Source: Tupaia tana (Eukaryota > Chordata > Mammalia > Scandentia > Tupaiidae). From it: 64,000 nt of DNA. Each line of letters opens with the position of its first letter. Position 1 is the stretch's first letter. The stretch spans positions 43,191,218 to 43,255,217 of the forward strand of contig JAKSZU010000012.1 of the NCBI GenBank assembly GCA_026018925.1. Direction: 5' to 3'. This document shows positions 21,221-31,912 of this stretch, in pieces. Under the pieces are notes generated by a model. It was not told the DNA's origin. It made no database searches and worked only from the letters and a program-made list of their open reading frames with translations. Position numbers and translations under genes: made by a program.

Positions 21221-21400
21221 TATTTTTAAAAAAAGAATTAAATTTTATTTATTCATTCATTTATTTTAATTTGACCAGAGAGAGACACAGAGAGCGAGAG
21301 AGGGAAAGTGAGAAGGCAAGCCACCAGGTCCAGGACTCAAACCATGGTTAGCCATCTGGGAGTGTCCAGCACCTTAACCACCATGCCACCTGCTGGTCCC
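21221..21400 (-). mobile_element. SINE type B in L1
   Basis: Antisense: attttaatttgaccagagag, gttagccatctgggagtgtc. Imperfect TSD cagtgattcatttctt / cagcgatctgtttctt on the two sides. Confidence 0.87.
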
Positions 21401-21750
21401 CAGCGATCTGTTTCTTAAGAAACTATACATATTTAAAAAAGAACCAAAAGTAAGCAGAAGAAAGGAAAATCAGAGCAGAATTTAATGAAAGAGACAACAG
21501 AAAAATAGTAGATAAAAAAAAAAAATCAATGAAATTTTTTACAGAAAATCAATAAAATAGACTAAACGCCATAGACTGATCAACCAAGAAAAAAACACAC
21601 AAATTGCCAATATCAGCAAGGAATGTGGTGACATCACTGTAAATCCTACAGACATTAAAAGGATAGTAAGAAATTATGAACAGTGTTATAACAATAAATT
21701 AGATTAATTCTTGAAGACACAACCACCAAAGCTCATTCAAGAAAGATATA

Positions 21751-21987
21751 CTGGAGCTAGCCCTGTGGTCTAGTGGTTAAGGAGCCAGATTCCACATGAC
21801 TGACCTCATGGCTCAAATTCCAGACCCGGTAGCTCAAAAACACACCAGGTGCATGAGTATGTATGCCGAAAATACTGAAGGGATGGAGAAACAGAGGAAA
21901 AAGGATTGTGGTATGACCATGCCCCATTGGGAAGTGCTCTCTCTGGTTGAGTACATGCACACTGGTCAACAAACCAAACCAAACCAC
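21751..21987 (+). mobile_element. SINE type C
   Basis: ctggagctagccctgtggtc head with typical gatggagaaacagaggaaaa and accatgccccattgggaagt. Confidence 0.75.
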
Positions 21988-21988
21988 C

Positions 21989-22420
21989 ATGAGGGCTGGC
22001 TCTGCGATGCAGCAATAAAGTGCTGCACAGGAGCTGGCAGGTGGTGTAGAGGTTAAAGGTGCTGGACTCCCACATGGCCGATTGCAGTTCAGGTCCTGGA
22101 CCTGGTGGCTTACTTTCTCACTTTCCCTCTCTCTCTGATCAAGCTGGAAAATGATAATAATAATTAAATTAAATTAAATAATTCTTAAAAGAATAAAATG
22201 TGCTGCTCAAGCAAGGCCAGATTCTGCATGATGACCATGGTTTGAATCTTCAGCCTAGTCAGCCTGAAACACACTGGGCATGTGCACAAGATCCAATGGG
22301 CTGCAAGACTGGAGAAAGGGTATAGTGGTATGACCAGACCCTGTGGAGTGTGCTCACTTCTCTCCTTCTGTGTCTGTGTGTGCACATCTTCCGTCATAAG
22401 TAAAGAAAACTTTTAAATAA
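21989..22420 (+). mobile_element. SINE type C split by a type B
   Basis: Head agggctggctctgcgatgca to 22027, resuming gtgctgctcaagcaaggcca at about 22200 and ending with an A-rich tail. Confidence 0.72.
22028..22190 (+). mobile_element. SINE type B nested in type C
   Basis: gctggcaggtggtgtagagg head, AT-rich tail with (TTAAA)n. Near-TSD aataaagtgctgc / aataaaatgtgctgc. Confidence 0.85.
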
Positions 22421-22621
22421 AAAATGGCATGAAAACAACATACTCAGTATAAATCTGAAAATAGACATACACGCCCTATACACTGAAATCTATGAAACAC
22501 TGCTGAGAAACAGACCTAAATTAATAGATCTATACTGCTTTCATAAGTTAGAAGACACAAAGGTGCTAAGATGTTAACTGTCTAATCTTTGACTATTCAT
22601 ATTTCCACTCGTAATCCCAAT

Positions 22622-22624
<3 letters not shown>

Positions 22625-22656
<32 letters not shown>
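22625..22656. repeat. (T)32 homopolymer
   Basis: Pure T run inserted in L1 ORF2-derived sequence with no SINE body attached. Confidence 0.95.
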
Positions 22657-22660
<4 letters not shown>

Positions 22661-22707
22661 AATGGACAAGCTATTTCTAAAATTCCTATGGAACTGTAAG
22701 GGATCTA

Positions 22708-22792
22708 TTGGGTCATCAGAAGAGTCATGCGTATTTTTTTTTGTTTTTGTTTTCCTATGCAAAAATGCATCACGACTTTTCTGACAACCTAA
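22708..22792. mobile_element. Mariner-like MITE (85 bp)
   Basis: Left TTGGGTCATCAGAAGAGTCA, right ends TTTTCTGACAACCTAA. Same terminal repeats as the element at 20646-20990. Left flank TA; right flank TG (mutated). T-rich centre. Confidence 0.65.
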
Positions 22793-22878
22793 TGGAAGCT
22801 CCAACACAACTTGAAAAAGAACAAAACAAAAGGAGCAACACTACCTGATTTAGGATTTACTTAAAACTACCATTAACG

Positions 22879-23150
22879 GGACCAACAGTTAGCGTAATAG
22901 CTATGTCGCTGGACTCCCACATAGTCGACCATGGTTCGTGTCCCGGACCCGGTGGCTTAAAACTCATGCTGGGCGCGTGTGCGTGCGTGCCCAAGATCCC
23001 TAGAGGAGTACGGAGGAGAAGGGATTGCGGCGTGGCCATCCCCCCTGGGGGGTGATTTCTCACTTTGTCTCTCTGTCTCTGTCTGTCTGGCGAGCGCACG
23101 CGCCCTACAGCAAAAACCTCTCAAAAAACAAAAACAAAAACAAAAACCAG
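22879..23150 (+). mobile_element. SINE type A with (CAAAAA)n tail and TSD
   Basis: TSD aaaactaccattaacg, 16 bp, at 22863-22878 and 23151-23166. The tail is built of caaaaa units. Confidence 0.95.
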
Positions 23151-23344
23151 AAAACTACCATTAACGAGATGGTGTGGTGCTAGCTGAAAGACGAGAAGTG
23201 GAACAGCACAGAAAGTCCAGAAAGTGACAACTGTGTGTTGGATGTATATTGTAGGGATTATTCCAGTTCTCTCTGTGGCACTCACTTCATGCCTCCTGGC
23301 TTCTAGTTGCCTAAAAACCCCTATTTGATGACACACTTTGTCTT

Positions 23345-23850
23345 TGGTTTTAGAGGCAGCACAACATAGAACTCACTCTCGCTACATGATGCCTGGGTTT
23401 GTATCCTCTTCTGTTAATTAGCTTTGTGATTTTGAGGCATATAACCTCTCAGTGCCTTGGGTTCCTCAAATATAAAATGGGCTAATATAGGGACCATCAG
23501 TTAGCGTAATGGCTATGTCGCTGGACTCCCACGTAGTCGACCGCGGTTCGAGTCCCGGACCCGGTGGCTTAAACTCACGCCGGGCGCGTGTGCGTGCGTG
23601 CCCAAGATCCCGAGAAGAGAATGGAGGAGAAGGGATTGCGGTGTGGCCTTCCCCCCCTGGGGGGGTGATTTCCTGCTTTCTGTCTCTCTGTCTCTGTCTG
23701 TCTGGCGAGCGCACGCACCCTAAAGCAAAAACCTCTCAAAAAAAAAAAAGGGCTAATATAATATCTACTTCATAGGCTACTGCCAGGATTAAGTGGGTTA
23801 TTTTGTAGTACTCAGAACACTGCTGATTAGGTAGTATACTACCATGTTAG
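23345..23850 (+). mobile_element. MIR split by a type A SINE
   Basis: Sense MIR order: gatgcctgggtttgtatcct, tagctttgtgattttgaggc, ataacctctcagtgccttgg, 'ataaaatgggctaatata' [insertion] 'tacttcataggctactgcca'. Confidence 0.8.
23490..23749 (+). mobile_element. SINE type A in MIR with TSD
   Basis: TSD gggctaatata, 11 bp, at 23479-23489 and 23750-23760. Intact CpGs throughout. Confidence 0.95.
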
Positions 23851-24013
23851 TTATCGTTACTCATTTGACTGCCAAGCTCTGCTTTAATTGTAAAGGAAAA
23901 TTGAAGAACTAAAGTTAATAGTTTGCCATGGAATAGTAAAGTTTTTTTCCTTTCTTATCTGTTGTTAAGAAGATAATAAAAATTAAGATTGGGAGATTAT
24001 AAGGGACTCTCTA

Positions 24014-24257
24014 TTTTTTTTTTTTTAAGTAGAGATTTTTTGCTATAGGGTGTGTGTCCTCACCAGAGACAGAAAGTGAGAAATCACCCCCCCCCCCCAG
24101 GGGGAATGGCCACCCTGCAATCCCTTCTCCTTTATATTTCTCTTGAGATTTTGGGCACACATACTAGTCCTGAGTTTCAAGCTGCTGGGTCTGGGACTCA
24201 AACCAGGGTCAGCTACGTGAGAGTCTAGTGCCTTAACTACCACGCCACCTGCTGGCT
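24014..24257 (-). mobile_element. SINE type A/C
   Basis: Antisense: gctatagggtgtgtgtcctc, long C run before aggggga, cacgccacctgctggctc. Confidence 0.82.
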
Positions 24258-24377
24258 CTTACACTAAAAAACAGGGTTGGGTAAAGTACACCTCCTTGAG
24301 TCTACCAGAGGAAACAAGATTTTAATTTTAATTAATTTCAATAAAGATTTGTAAACATTTTTATGACAATAATTTAT

Positions 24378-24625
24378 CATTTATTTATTTATTTTAAGAT
24401 TTTTGTTTGCTGGAGACAGATCAAGACAAAAAAAGGGTAAGTGAGAAATCACCCCCTCTCCCAAAAGGGATGGCCACACTGCAATCTCTTCTCTATTTTC
24501 TTCTTGTAATTTTGGACATGCACGCACATGTACCCAATGTGATCTTTAAGCTGCCAGGTCTGGGATGTGAATCATGGTCAGCTATGTGGGAGTCCATGAC
24601 TTAACCACCATGCCACCTGGCCTTA
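24378..24625 (-). mobile_element. SINE type C
   Basis: Antisense: gtgagaaatcaccccctctc, aagggatggccacactgcaa, gtcagctatgtgggagtcca, accatgccacctggcc. Confidence 0.75.
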
Positions 24626-25048
24626 TAATTTACTTTAAATGAGCAGACTATTCAGAGAAGACTGTCTAATCTAGTGATTCAGTAGGGTGTGAGATGGGAA
24701 ATGACGTGGGATGAGGAGGAGGTCCTGACTCCTGGGAGGGTGTGAATATGTGATCTTCTTCAAACTCCAAATTGTTTCTCTAGAGATTATGATATACTCA
24801 AAGTAGAGAATTACTACCAGGGAGAGACACTGGTACATAGAGTGTCCCTGTCTTTGGGTGTACTGTGTACATCTTAGGTGTTCCAAAACACAAGAAAACA
24901 GCTGAAAGTCAATGGGCTAATTGCTACACTAGTACACTATTTTATAGACAGAGATTGCAGCCTTGGCTAATCTGTTAATGAAGTCCTAAAGGGAACTGAC
25001 CCAAGTTAACTCAATGGGTACTGTACAAATAAAAAGCCAATGTTCCCT
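24626..25048. other. Single-copy RTN3 intron
   Basis: Nothing recognised. Confidence 0.5.
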
Positions 25049-25049
25049 C

Positions 25050-25287
25050 CTTTTTTAAGAGAGATTTTTGCTATAGGGTACCTGTGCTCGCCAGAGACAG
25101 ACAGAAAGTGAGAAATTGCCCCCCAGGGGGGAAGGCCACACCACAATCCCTTCTCCTCCTTTCTTCTCTTGGGGTTTGGGGCACACACACGTGCCCCTGG
25201 AGTTTCAAGCCTCCAGGTACAGGACTCGAACTGTAGTCTGCCATGTGGGAGCCCAGCAAGGTAACCATTATGCCATCTGCTGGTCCC
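25050..25287 (-). mobile_element. SINE type A
   Basis: Antisense: gctatagggtacctgtgctc, ccaggggggaaggccacacc, atgccatctgctggtccct. Confidence 0.88.
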
Positions 25288-25289
25288 TA

Positions 25290-25550
25290 CAGAGATTTCT
25301 ACTATAGGATGCATGTGCTTGCTTGAGAGAGAGAGAAAGACGGAAAAGCAGAAAGTAAAAAATCATCCCTCTGGCGGGATGGTCATGTTCCAATCAATCC
25401 CTTCTCCATTCTCCTCCTGGGATTTTGAGCATGCATGCACACACACACACAAGTACCTGGTGTGAGTTTCAAGCTGCCAGGTTTGAGACTCAATCCAGTT
25501 GGCCATGTGGGAGTCCAGCACCTTAAACACCACACCACTTGCTGGCCCCC
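25290..25550 (-). mobile_element. SINE type C with distinctive core
   Basis: Antisense, head complement at 25540-25550. The segment 25362-25394 (catccctctggcggga, ggtcatgttccaat) is unusual among copies and recurs inside the B copy at 26163. Confidence 0.8.
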
Positions 25551-25559
25551 TGCTGTTTT

Positions 25560-25637
25560 TTTAAAGCTGCCAAGTCTGATGTGAACCACTTAGTCATGTG
25601 GGATCCAGTAGCCTTCACTATCAGGCCACCAGTGGCT
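25560..25637 (-). mobile_element. SINE head fragment
   Basis: aaagctgccaagtctgatgt, gtcatgtgggatccagtagc, 'caggccaccagtggctcc': antisense head half only. Confidence 0.55.
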
Positions 25638-25660
25638 CCAATAATACCTTTTATTAACTA

Positions 25661-25707
25661 TTTGGTTTTGCATAGAAAAATATGTCATGACTTTCCTGAT
25701 GGCCCAA
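25661..25707. mobile_element. Mariner-like MITE, shortened
   Basis: Right end ATGACTTTCCTGATGGCCCAA followed by TA; left side TA then tttgg. Internally deleted member of the family at 20646 and 22708. Confidence 0.55.
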
Positions 25708-25917
25708 TAGAATCCATTTTAATATATAATACAGCCTCTCTTTTTATGCAAATAAAATCAATTTCTCAGTTATCTTATTTTGCTAATGGCAGATGTAACA
25801 TCTGACAATGTATTTACCCAAGAGTGTTAATATTGGTGGTAGAATAAAGAGTGACTTCTTTCTCTAATTTCCCAAATCTTCTGTAATGTGGTCATATTAT
25901 TTTTGTTTTAAAAACTA

Positions 25918-26160
25918 GGGACCAGCAGATGGCGTAATGGTTACATCACTGGACTCCTACACAGTCAACCGCGGTTTGAGTCCTGGATCCATGGTTTGAA
26001 ACTCAAACTGGGCACACATGTGTGCATACCCAAAATCCCAAAAGGAGAATGGAGAAGAGACTGCAGCATAGACATTCCCTCAGGGGGGTGAGTTTTTGCT
26101 TTTTGTCTCTCTGGTGAGTGCACACATCCTATAGCAAAAATTTTTTTAAAAATAAACAAA
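25918..26160 (+). mobile_element. SINE type A, diverged
   Basis: gggaccagcagatggcgtaa head, aaccgcggtttgagtcctgg, tcctatagcaaaaattttt end. Confidence 0.87.
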
Positions 26161-26162
26161 CA

Positions 26163-26372
26163 GGGGCTGGCAGGTGGCGTGGTGGTTAAAGGTGCTGGAC
26201 TCCCACATCATCCCTCTGGGGGGGATGGTCATGTTCCAATGGCCATGTTTCATGGCCAACCGTGGTTCGAGCCTTGGATCTGGCAGCTTGCTTTCTCACT
26301 TTCCCTCTCTCTGTCACTCTCTGGTCAAAGTAAAATAAATAAATAAATAAATAAATAAAATAATTTAAAAAA
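26163..26372 (+). mobile_element. SINE type B carrying a foreign insert
   Basis: Normal head to 'cccacat', then about 42 bp that do not belong to type B (26207-26250), then catggccaaccgtggttcga and a normal end. The insert matches part of the antisense C copy at 25362-25394. Confidence 0.87.
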
Positions 26373-26581
26373 AGAAGTCATAAACAAACAAACAAAACTA
26401 TAGGGGATGTCTACCTCTTTCCCATATTTAAAGATGCTAGGTAATACCGGTATTGCAGTACCTGTATTACACCAAAAGAGGGCACTAATACACCCAATGA
26501 TAATCTTGGGATAAGGTCAGTTCAAACAGAACAGCAGTAAAACTTGATTTCTTACCCACTTTTTAAAAAAATAATTATTTT

Positions 26582-26860
26582 GGAACCAGCAGTTAGCGTA
26601 ATGGCTATGTCGCTGGACTCCCACGTAGTCGACCGCGGTTCGCGTCTCGGACCCGGTGGCTTACAACTCACGCTGGGCGCGTGTGCGTGCGTGCCCAAGA
26701 TCCCGAGAGGAGAATGGAGGAGAAGGGATTGCGGCGTGACCATCCCCCCTGGGGGGTGATTTCTCGCCTTCTGTCTCTATGTCTCTCTCTGTCTGTCTGG
26801 CGAGCGCACGCACCCTATAGCGAAAAACCTCTCCAAAAAAAAAAAAAAAAAAAAAAAAAA
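26582..26860 (+). mobile_element. SINE type A, near consensus
   Basis: TSD aattatttt at 26573-26581 and 26861-26869. Contains gtcgaccgcggttcgcgtct and a long pure A tail. Confidence 0.93.
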
Positions 26861-26870
26861 AATTATTTTT

Positions 26871-27038
26871 GCCGGGCGTGTGTGCGTGCGTGCCCAAGAT
26901 CCCAAGAGGAGAATGGAGGAGAAGGGATTGCAGCGTGGCCATCCCCCCGGGGGGTGGATTTCTCGCTTTCTGTCTCTCTGTCTCTCTCTGTCTGTCTGTC
27001 TGGCGAGCGCACGCACCCTATAGCAAAAACCTCTAAAA
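26871..27038 (+). mobile_element. 5'-truncated SINE type A
   Basis: Begins abruptly at gccgggcgtgtgtgcgtgcg, lacking the whole tRNA-like head, then runs to tatagcaaaaacctct. It sits immediately after the preceding copy's TSD. Confidence 0.88.
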
Positions 27039-27477
27039 ATATATATTTTTTTATTTAACTTTATTTATTTAAATTTGACCAGAAAGGTAGAGAGAGAGAG
27101 AGAGAAAGTAAGTCACCAGTTCCGGGACTTGAACTGCAGTCAGCCATGTGGGAGTCCAGTGCCCTTAACCAGTATGCCACCTGCCAGTCCCCCCTACCCA
27201 CTTGTTTTATTATGAAATTTTGGGAAAGCTCTTTAACTCTAGCTTCAGTCATTCCCAATGGTCAACTGACTTTAATCTATTCTCCCAAGTATACACCTGA
27301 AAGGTATAAAAGGAAGGTTGTTCAAATGCTTACTCTGAAAAAAAAAAAAAAAAGAGAGAGAAAGAAATGTGAAAGACATTTCAAAGGGTGGTAGTCAGTT
27401 TTAACTTGGTTTAGGAACAAATCTCCAATTCCCAGGTCTATATAATACAGCCTGTTTTTCTTGCAATAGTTATTTCT

Positions 27478-27670
27478 TAAACATTTAAAAAAAAGAATTA
27501 CTTAATTTTATTTATCATTATTCTTCAATTTGATGAGAGAGAGAGAGAGCGAGAGCGGGGGGGGGGGCGCGGAGAGAGCGAGAAACCAAGCCACCAGGTC
27601 CAGTACTTGAACGAAGGTTAGCCATGTGGGAGTTCAGTGTCTCAACCACCATGCCACCTGCAGGCCCCCA
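27478..27670 (-). mobile_element. SINE type B with TSD
   Basis: Antisense with a G/GA-rich expansion (gcgggggggggggcgcgg). TSD-like tgcaatagtt on both sides (about 27462 and 27672). Confidence 0.87.
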
Positions 27671-27742
27671 CTGCAATAGTTTTTAAAAAGTTGTCAATAT
27701 AAGACACATTTCTAAAAGAATTCAACTGTGCCTGAAATAACT

Positions 27743-27770
<28 letters not shown>
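27743..27770. repeat. (A)28 homopolymer
   Basis: Pure A run that replaces the expected left end of the adjacent MITE. Confidence 0.95.
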
Positions 27771-27773
<3 letters not shown>

Positions 27774-27882
27774 CATGATGTGTATTATGAAAAAGCTGTG
27801 CATTGATTCCAATGTTTTATTGCACTAAAACGAATGAATACTTCCAGTTTCCCACGAAGTTTTTGAAGTCCCCTCACAGTGA
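27771..27882. mobile_element. Second mariner-type MITE, left end lost
   Basis: gttcatgatgtgtattatga, aaaagctgtgcattgattcc, then tttcccacgaagtttttgaa and gtcccctca. This resembles mammalian mariner MITEs ending in 'aactttttgaagtacccctc'. Family name not certain. Confidence 0.5.
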
Positions 27883-28765
27883 CAATAAAAAGCAACTTTT
27901 TTAGTTGCAAAAGATACCAGATCATGTGTTTATAAACTGAGTTCAAAATTTTGTAGCTTCTGAAATGGGTTAACAGTATGCTCTGCTGCAGATTTATCAT
28001 TAACCAAAGAAATTCTCCTCAAAATGGCACAGAAGATCATTGACCGAATACAAAGCTGCCACTGTCACAGACAGACACACATGCTTTTGGATATGGATAA
28101 GTGTGGCAGCAGGCCAAAGAAAGTTGTACGAACTCCTTTCAAACTAACATTCCTCTCAGAAGCTCAGAAAAAAATAGTTTTTCGTTCATTAAAATAACCT
28201 AACATCCCCTTTGCCCTCGATTTCAGATTTATAAAGCACAGAGAACAAAATGGCATTGACTACTCTTCCCCAACTGAATGAATGCTGGATAGACTTCAAA
28301 ATATGAATTTTTGGCCTTACTTATCTAAAGAATATAATTAAGATAACAAATGTAGTGCTGAACCATGCTGGAATGGACAAAGACATTAACTCTGCCTTTT
28401 CTTTTGTTTTCTATCCTTTTTTCCCCCTTTGGGTCTGGCTGGCTCTTTGCACATACTGGACAACTTCTTAAGTTCTCCCATTACATAGTATAAATTTAAA
28501 TCTCCAGAAGACATAGGGTCCAATCTAAACTCAAAAGACTAGTTAATTGCTAATAATTATGAAAACTCAAATTTAAAAAATGACTTAATGCCCTCTGCAT
28601 ATATTTACTTCTAATTCAACACTCTATGCTAGACAGGTCATGCCAACATATTTCTCCTGTGGTTGTGATACACTTACATTTCAACACTTCTTTGACAGTG
28701 AGTTAAGAAATGAAGTTAAGTGACACGGCTTCAGGCCATGATATATGACATAAAACTGATTCAAG
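27883..28765. other. Single-copy RTN3 intron
   Basis: Nearly 900 bp without a young SINE. No exon recognised on either strand. Confidence 0.5.
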
Positions 28766-28767
28766 GA

Positions 28768-28970
28768 TGCAGTGGGTGGGTGCTGTCTGAAGGAAGGTGG
28801 ATCCTTGGGGTTTGATTCCTGGCCCTACTGGTTTCATGCCAGGCATGCACTCAGGATCCTGACCAGATGGAAAACTGGAAGAAAAGACTGGCATTCCCAG
28901 GCCCTTTTGGGGAATGCCTCCATCTCTATCTTGTGCTTATGTTCTCGCATATAAAAATGTTTTTTTTTAA
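28768..28970 (+). mobile_element. SINE type C, old
   Basis: Weak head, 'ggtttgattcctggccctac', 'caggatcctgaccagatgga', tail of T/A runs. Very diverged. Confidence 0.5.
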
Positions 28971-29136
28971 AAAAGGTTTTTTTTAAAAAGAGATGAAAGT
29001 CTTTCAAATCTTTATCAGTAATTACTTAGCAAGAGGAAAAGTAAAAAAAGCATTTGGTAATAGAAATACCTTTGATTTTTGAGGTTGTGTTCTGTCCATC
29101 TCCCCAAGCAACTCTGTTTCCCCCATGGAAATAAAG

Positions 29137-29369
29137 GGAATTGGTCAGCAGATGGTGCGGTGGTTGGGATGCTTGACTCCCACATGGCCAGCTGTGGTCA
29201 GAGTCCTCCATAGGGGATGGTCAAGCCACAATCCCTTCTCCTCCATACCTTCTACCTTTTGAGATCTGGCCCACACATGCAAACATGCCTGGAATGCTTT
29301 TCAAGCCACCAGGTCTGGGACTCAAACATTTGGCCATATGGGATCTAGCACCATGCCACTGGCTAGCCC
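29137..29369. mobile_element. Inverted SINE pair, heads outward, tails lost
   Basis: Left part is a sense head (ggtcagcagatggtgcggtg ... gagtcctccata). It joins directly to an antisense copy that begins mid-body (ggggatggtcaagccacaat) and ends at head complement (ccactggctagccca). Confidence 0.7.
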
Positions 29370-29371
29370 AG

Positions 29372-30250
29372 GATATATTTTATTGATTCTTAAAATGTCA
29401 TATAATTTTGCATTAAACCCTGGACATTGAATATTATATCATATAGCTTTTGGACTGTTATATTCCTCTGAAGAATATGGGTATTTCTGTTTTAGTATGC
29501 AGATAAATTTGGTTGGACTCTATCTAACTGCAAACTCTTGTCTTGGGCAGTAGCTCAAATCTCAGTTATTTTATCTTTAGCTGGGCTGCTTATAACCTTT
29601 CATGTGCATGCATGGTTCATATAAGTACAGAATTTGTATTTTATACACAAAAGTTTAGGTTCTCATTCTCTGGCTCTCTCTTACCTAGGATTCCTCTCTT
29701 CTCCCTTCTTTACAGTGGGTGACCTGAATTCTGTCCTTTGAAAAGTTTTTTTTTTCTTTTTTGTAGAGGTTTTTGCTATAGGGCGCGTGTGCTTGCCAGA
29801 AAGACAGAGAGACAGAAAGACAGAAAGAGAGAAATCACCCCCCGGGAGGATGGTCATGCTACAATCCCTTCTCCTACATTCTCCTCAGGATGTTGGGCAC
29901 ACACGCACACGTGCCCGGTGTGAATTTAAGCTACTGGGTCCAGAGCTCGAACCGCAGTCAACTATATGGAAGTTCAGCAACATAGCCACTACTCTAACTG
30001 CTGACCCCCTCCGAAAAGTTTTCAATGAAAGTGTTAGCCAATCTATCAGGTGTCAACCTCAATCTGTCCTCTGCCTAAGAACAGTAAAAATGGAACAGTA
30101 TTTCCATGTTGTCTCTTCTTACAAGTGTCCACTCTATCTCAAAATCTGTCCACTTCTGTTCATTCTTTAGTGCCTTCAAAGTCTTGTTTTTAAATTTTGT
30201 CTAGAATACAGTTATATACAGGAAGGTTAGGCCTAATAAAAGCCTACTGC
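29372..30250 (-). mobile_element. Probable L1 remnant, antisense, interrupted by a SINE
   Basis: Text such as 'aaaccctggacattgaatat' and 'tcctctgaagaatatgggta' resembles old antisense L1M 3' sequence. Highly diverged. The SINE at 29751-30010 splits it. Confidence 0.4.
29751..30010 (-). mobile_element. SINE type A with TSD
   Basis: Antisense: gctatagggcgcgtgtgctt through ctgctgacccc. TSD-like gaaaagtttt on both sides. Confidence 0.9.
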
Positions 30251-30280
30251 CATAACAGAAGAAAAGCCACTGTGACTTTT

Positions 30281-30546
30281 TTTGTTTTGTTTTGGAGAGG
30301 TTTTTGCTATAGGGCGCATGCGCTCGCCAGACAGACAGAGAGGGACAGAGAGACAGGAAGCGAGAAATCACCCCCCAGGGGGGGATGGTCATGCCGCAAT
30401 CCCTTCTCCTCCATTCTCCTCTTGGGATTTTGGGCACGCAGGCACACGTGCCCATCATGAGTTTAAGCCACTGGGTCCGGGACTCAAACCGCGGTCGACT
30501 ACGTGGGAGTCCAGCGACATAGCCATTACGCTAATTGCTGGTCCCC
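30281..30546 (-). mobile_element. SINE type A
   Basis: Near-consensus antisense copy with cgcggtcgactacgtgggag. Flanked by gtgac on both sides. Confidence 0.92.
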
Positions 30547-30610
30547 GTGACATTGTTTTTAAAGATTACCTCAAAATCCCTGTGTGTGTGTGTAGATAAA
30601 TAGATTCACT

Positions 30611-30809
30611 TTTTTTGAATTATTTTATTTAACTTTATCTATTTATTTAAATTTGACCAGAGAGGGACAAAGAATGAGTGTGTGTGTGTGTTTGTGTGTG
30701 TGAGAGAGCGCACGCGCGAAAGTGAAAAAACAAGCTGCCAGGTCTGGGACTCAAACTACCAGGGGTCAGCCATGTGGTAGTCCAGCGCCCTTAACCACCT
30801 GGCAGCCCC
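30611..30809 (-). mobile_element. SINE type B with (GT)n
   Basis: TSD gattcact at 30603-30610 and 30810-30817. The pyrimidine block has expanded as a GT repeat. Confidence 0.9.
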
Positions 30810-30923
30810 GATTCACTTCTAATGATACCAAAATAGGAACTACTCTATATATTTAAGTATTCATACTTTTAGCATTTATTGTGTAACAAAAACTCTTGTT
30901 AAATGCTCAATAATGTAGTTTTT

Positions 30924-31189
30924 TTTTTTTTTTTTTTTTTTGAGAGGTTTTCGCTATAGGGCGCGTGCGCTCGCCAGACAGAGAGAGACAGAGAGACAGA
31001 AAGCGAGAAATCACCCCCCAGGGGGGATGGTCACGCCACAATCCCTTTTCCTCCATTCTCCTCTCGGGATCTTGGGCACGCACGCACACGCGCCTGGTGT
31101 GAGTTTTAAGCCACTGGGTCCGGGACGTGAACCGCAGTCGACTACGTGGGAGTCCAGAGACGTAGCCATTACGCTAACTGCTGGTTCCC
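30924..31189 (-). mobile_element. SINE type A with TSD
   Basis: TSD aataatgtagttttt, 15 bp, at 30909-30923 and 31190-31204. Very close to consensus. Confidence 0.95.
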
Positions 31190-31501
31190 AATAATGTAGT
31201 TTTTATTAACGAAATATAACAATTTTTACACAAGATACTTCAACTTTGCAAGTAACTAGAAAAATAATGCACCTAACTAAAAGTTAATCTCGTAAGCAGT
31301 GGCACAACACTAGAGAAATATGTAAAAACAGAGATGTACAAAGATACTAACTTTATCCTATCAATAACAGCAAAACAGAAAATAACCCAAATCTTTATCA
31401 AAAGGGAAACAATAATATATTCATACAATAGATTACTGCATAGTTATTAGAATGAATAAATTATATATTTTAATATGAAAGGAGTTTAAAAATGTAATAT
31501 T

Positions 31502-31912
31502 GGGGGCTGGCAGGTGGTGTGTGATTGAGGTGCTGAACTCCCATGTAGCCGATCACAGTTTGAGTCATGGACCTGGTGGCTTGTTTTCTCACTTTCCTTT
31601 TCTCTTTCTGGCCAAATTAAAAAATAACAACACAGGACTAGCAGATGGCATAATAGATACGTAGCTGGACTCCCACGTACTGGACCATGGTTCAAGTCCA
31701 GACCTAGACCTAGCAGCTTAAAATTCATGCCGGGTGTGTGTGTCTGCCTATACCCAAGATCCCAAGAGGAGACTGAAGTAACTGTGCTGTGGCTATTCCC
31801 CATCCCCCGCCCGGCGGGGGTGGATTTCTAGCTTTTTGTCTCTGTCTCTCAGCCGCACACACACACCCTACAGCAAAAAATCTCTCTTTAAAAATAAATA
31901 ATTCTTAAAAAC
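31502..31912 (+). mobile_element. SINE type B with a type A in its tail
   Basis: Body at 31502-31634. The final 'aaataaataattcttaaaaa' of the B tail lies at 31893-31912, beyond the nested copy. Confidence 0.82.
31635..31892 (+). mobile_element. SINE type A nested, diverged
   Basis: aggactagcagatggcataa head, palindrome region changed to cccccgcccggcgggggtgg, end accctacagcaaaaaatctc. Confidence 0.83.

Larger units (their letters stand above)
21060..22725 (+). pseudogene. Degenerate L1 ORF2 remnant, interrupted by SINEs
   Basis: Single-copy pieces follow L1 ORF2 order. At about 21130: 'gatccagctaaagtagtac'. At about 21450: agtaagcagaagaaaggaaa. At about 21590: cacaaattgccaatatcagc and 'gacatcactgtaaatccta', then cagacattaaaaggatagta. 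At about 22490: 'gaaatctatgaaacactgct'. At about 22660: agaaatggacaagctatttc. No long reading frame survives. SINEs at 21221-21400 and 21751-22420 and a T run at 22625-22656 interrupt it. Confidence 0.8.
26565..27190 (-). mobile_element. SINE type B with type A insertions in its tail
   Basis: The tail piece at 26565-26581 and body at 27040-27190 (aaatttgaccagaaaggtag, gtcagccatgtgggagtcca) are one antisense copy. Outer flanks 'tacccact' at about 26553 and 27195 suggest its TSD. Confidence 0.82.

Noticed and set aside
21060-22725. Functional reverse transcriptase gene
   Set aside because: The L1 ORF2 similarity is broken by stops, indels, SINEs and a T run. No open frame over about 80 codons remains.
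26681-27058. Recurring ORFs with peptides such as RRMEEKGL...PPWGVISRFLSL...YSKNLSKKKK
   Set aside because: They are translations of type A SINE copies in various frames. They look like a protein family only because the SINE is repeated.
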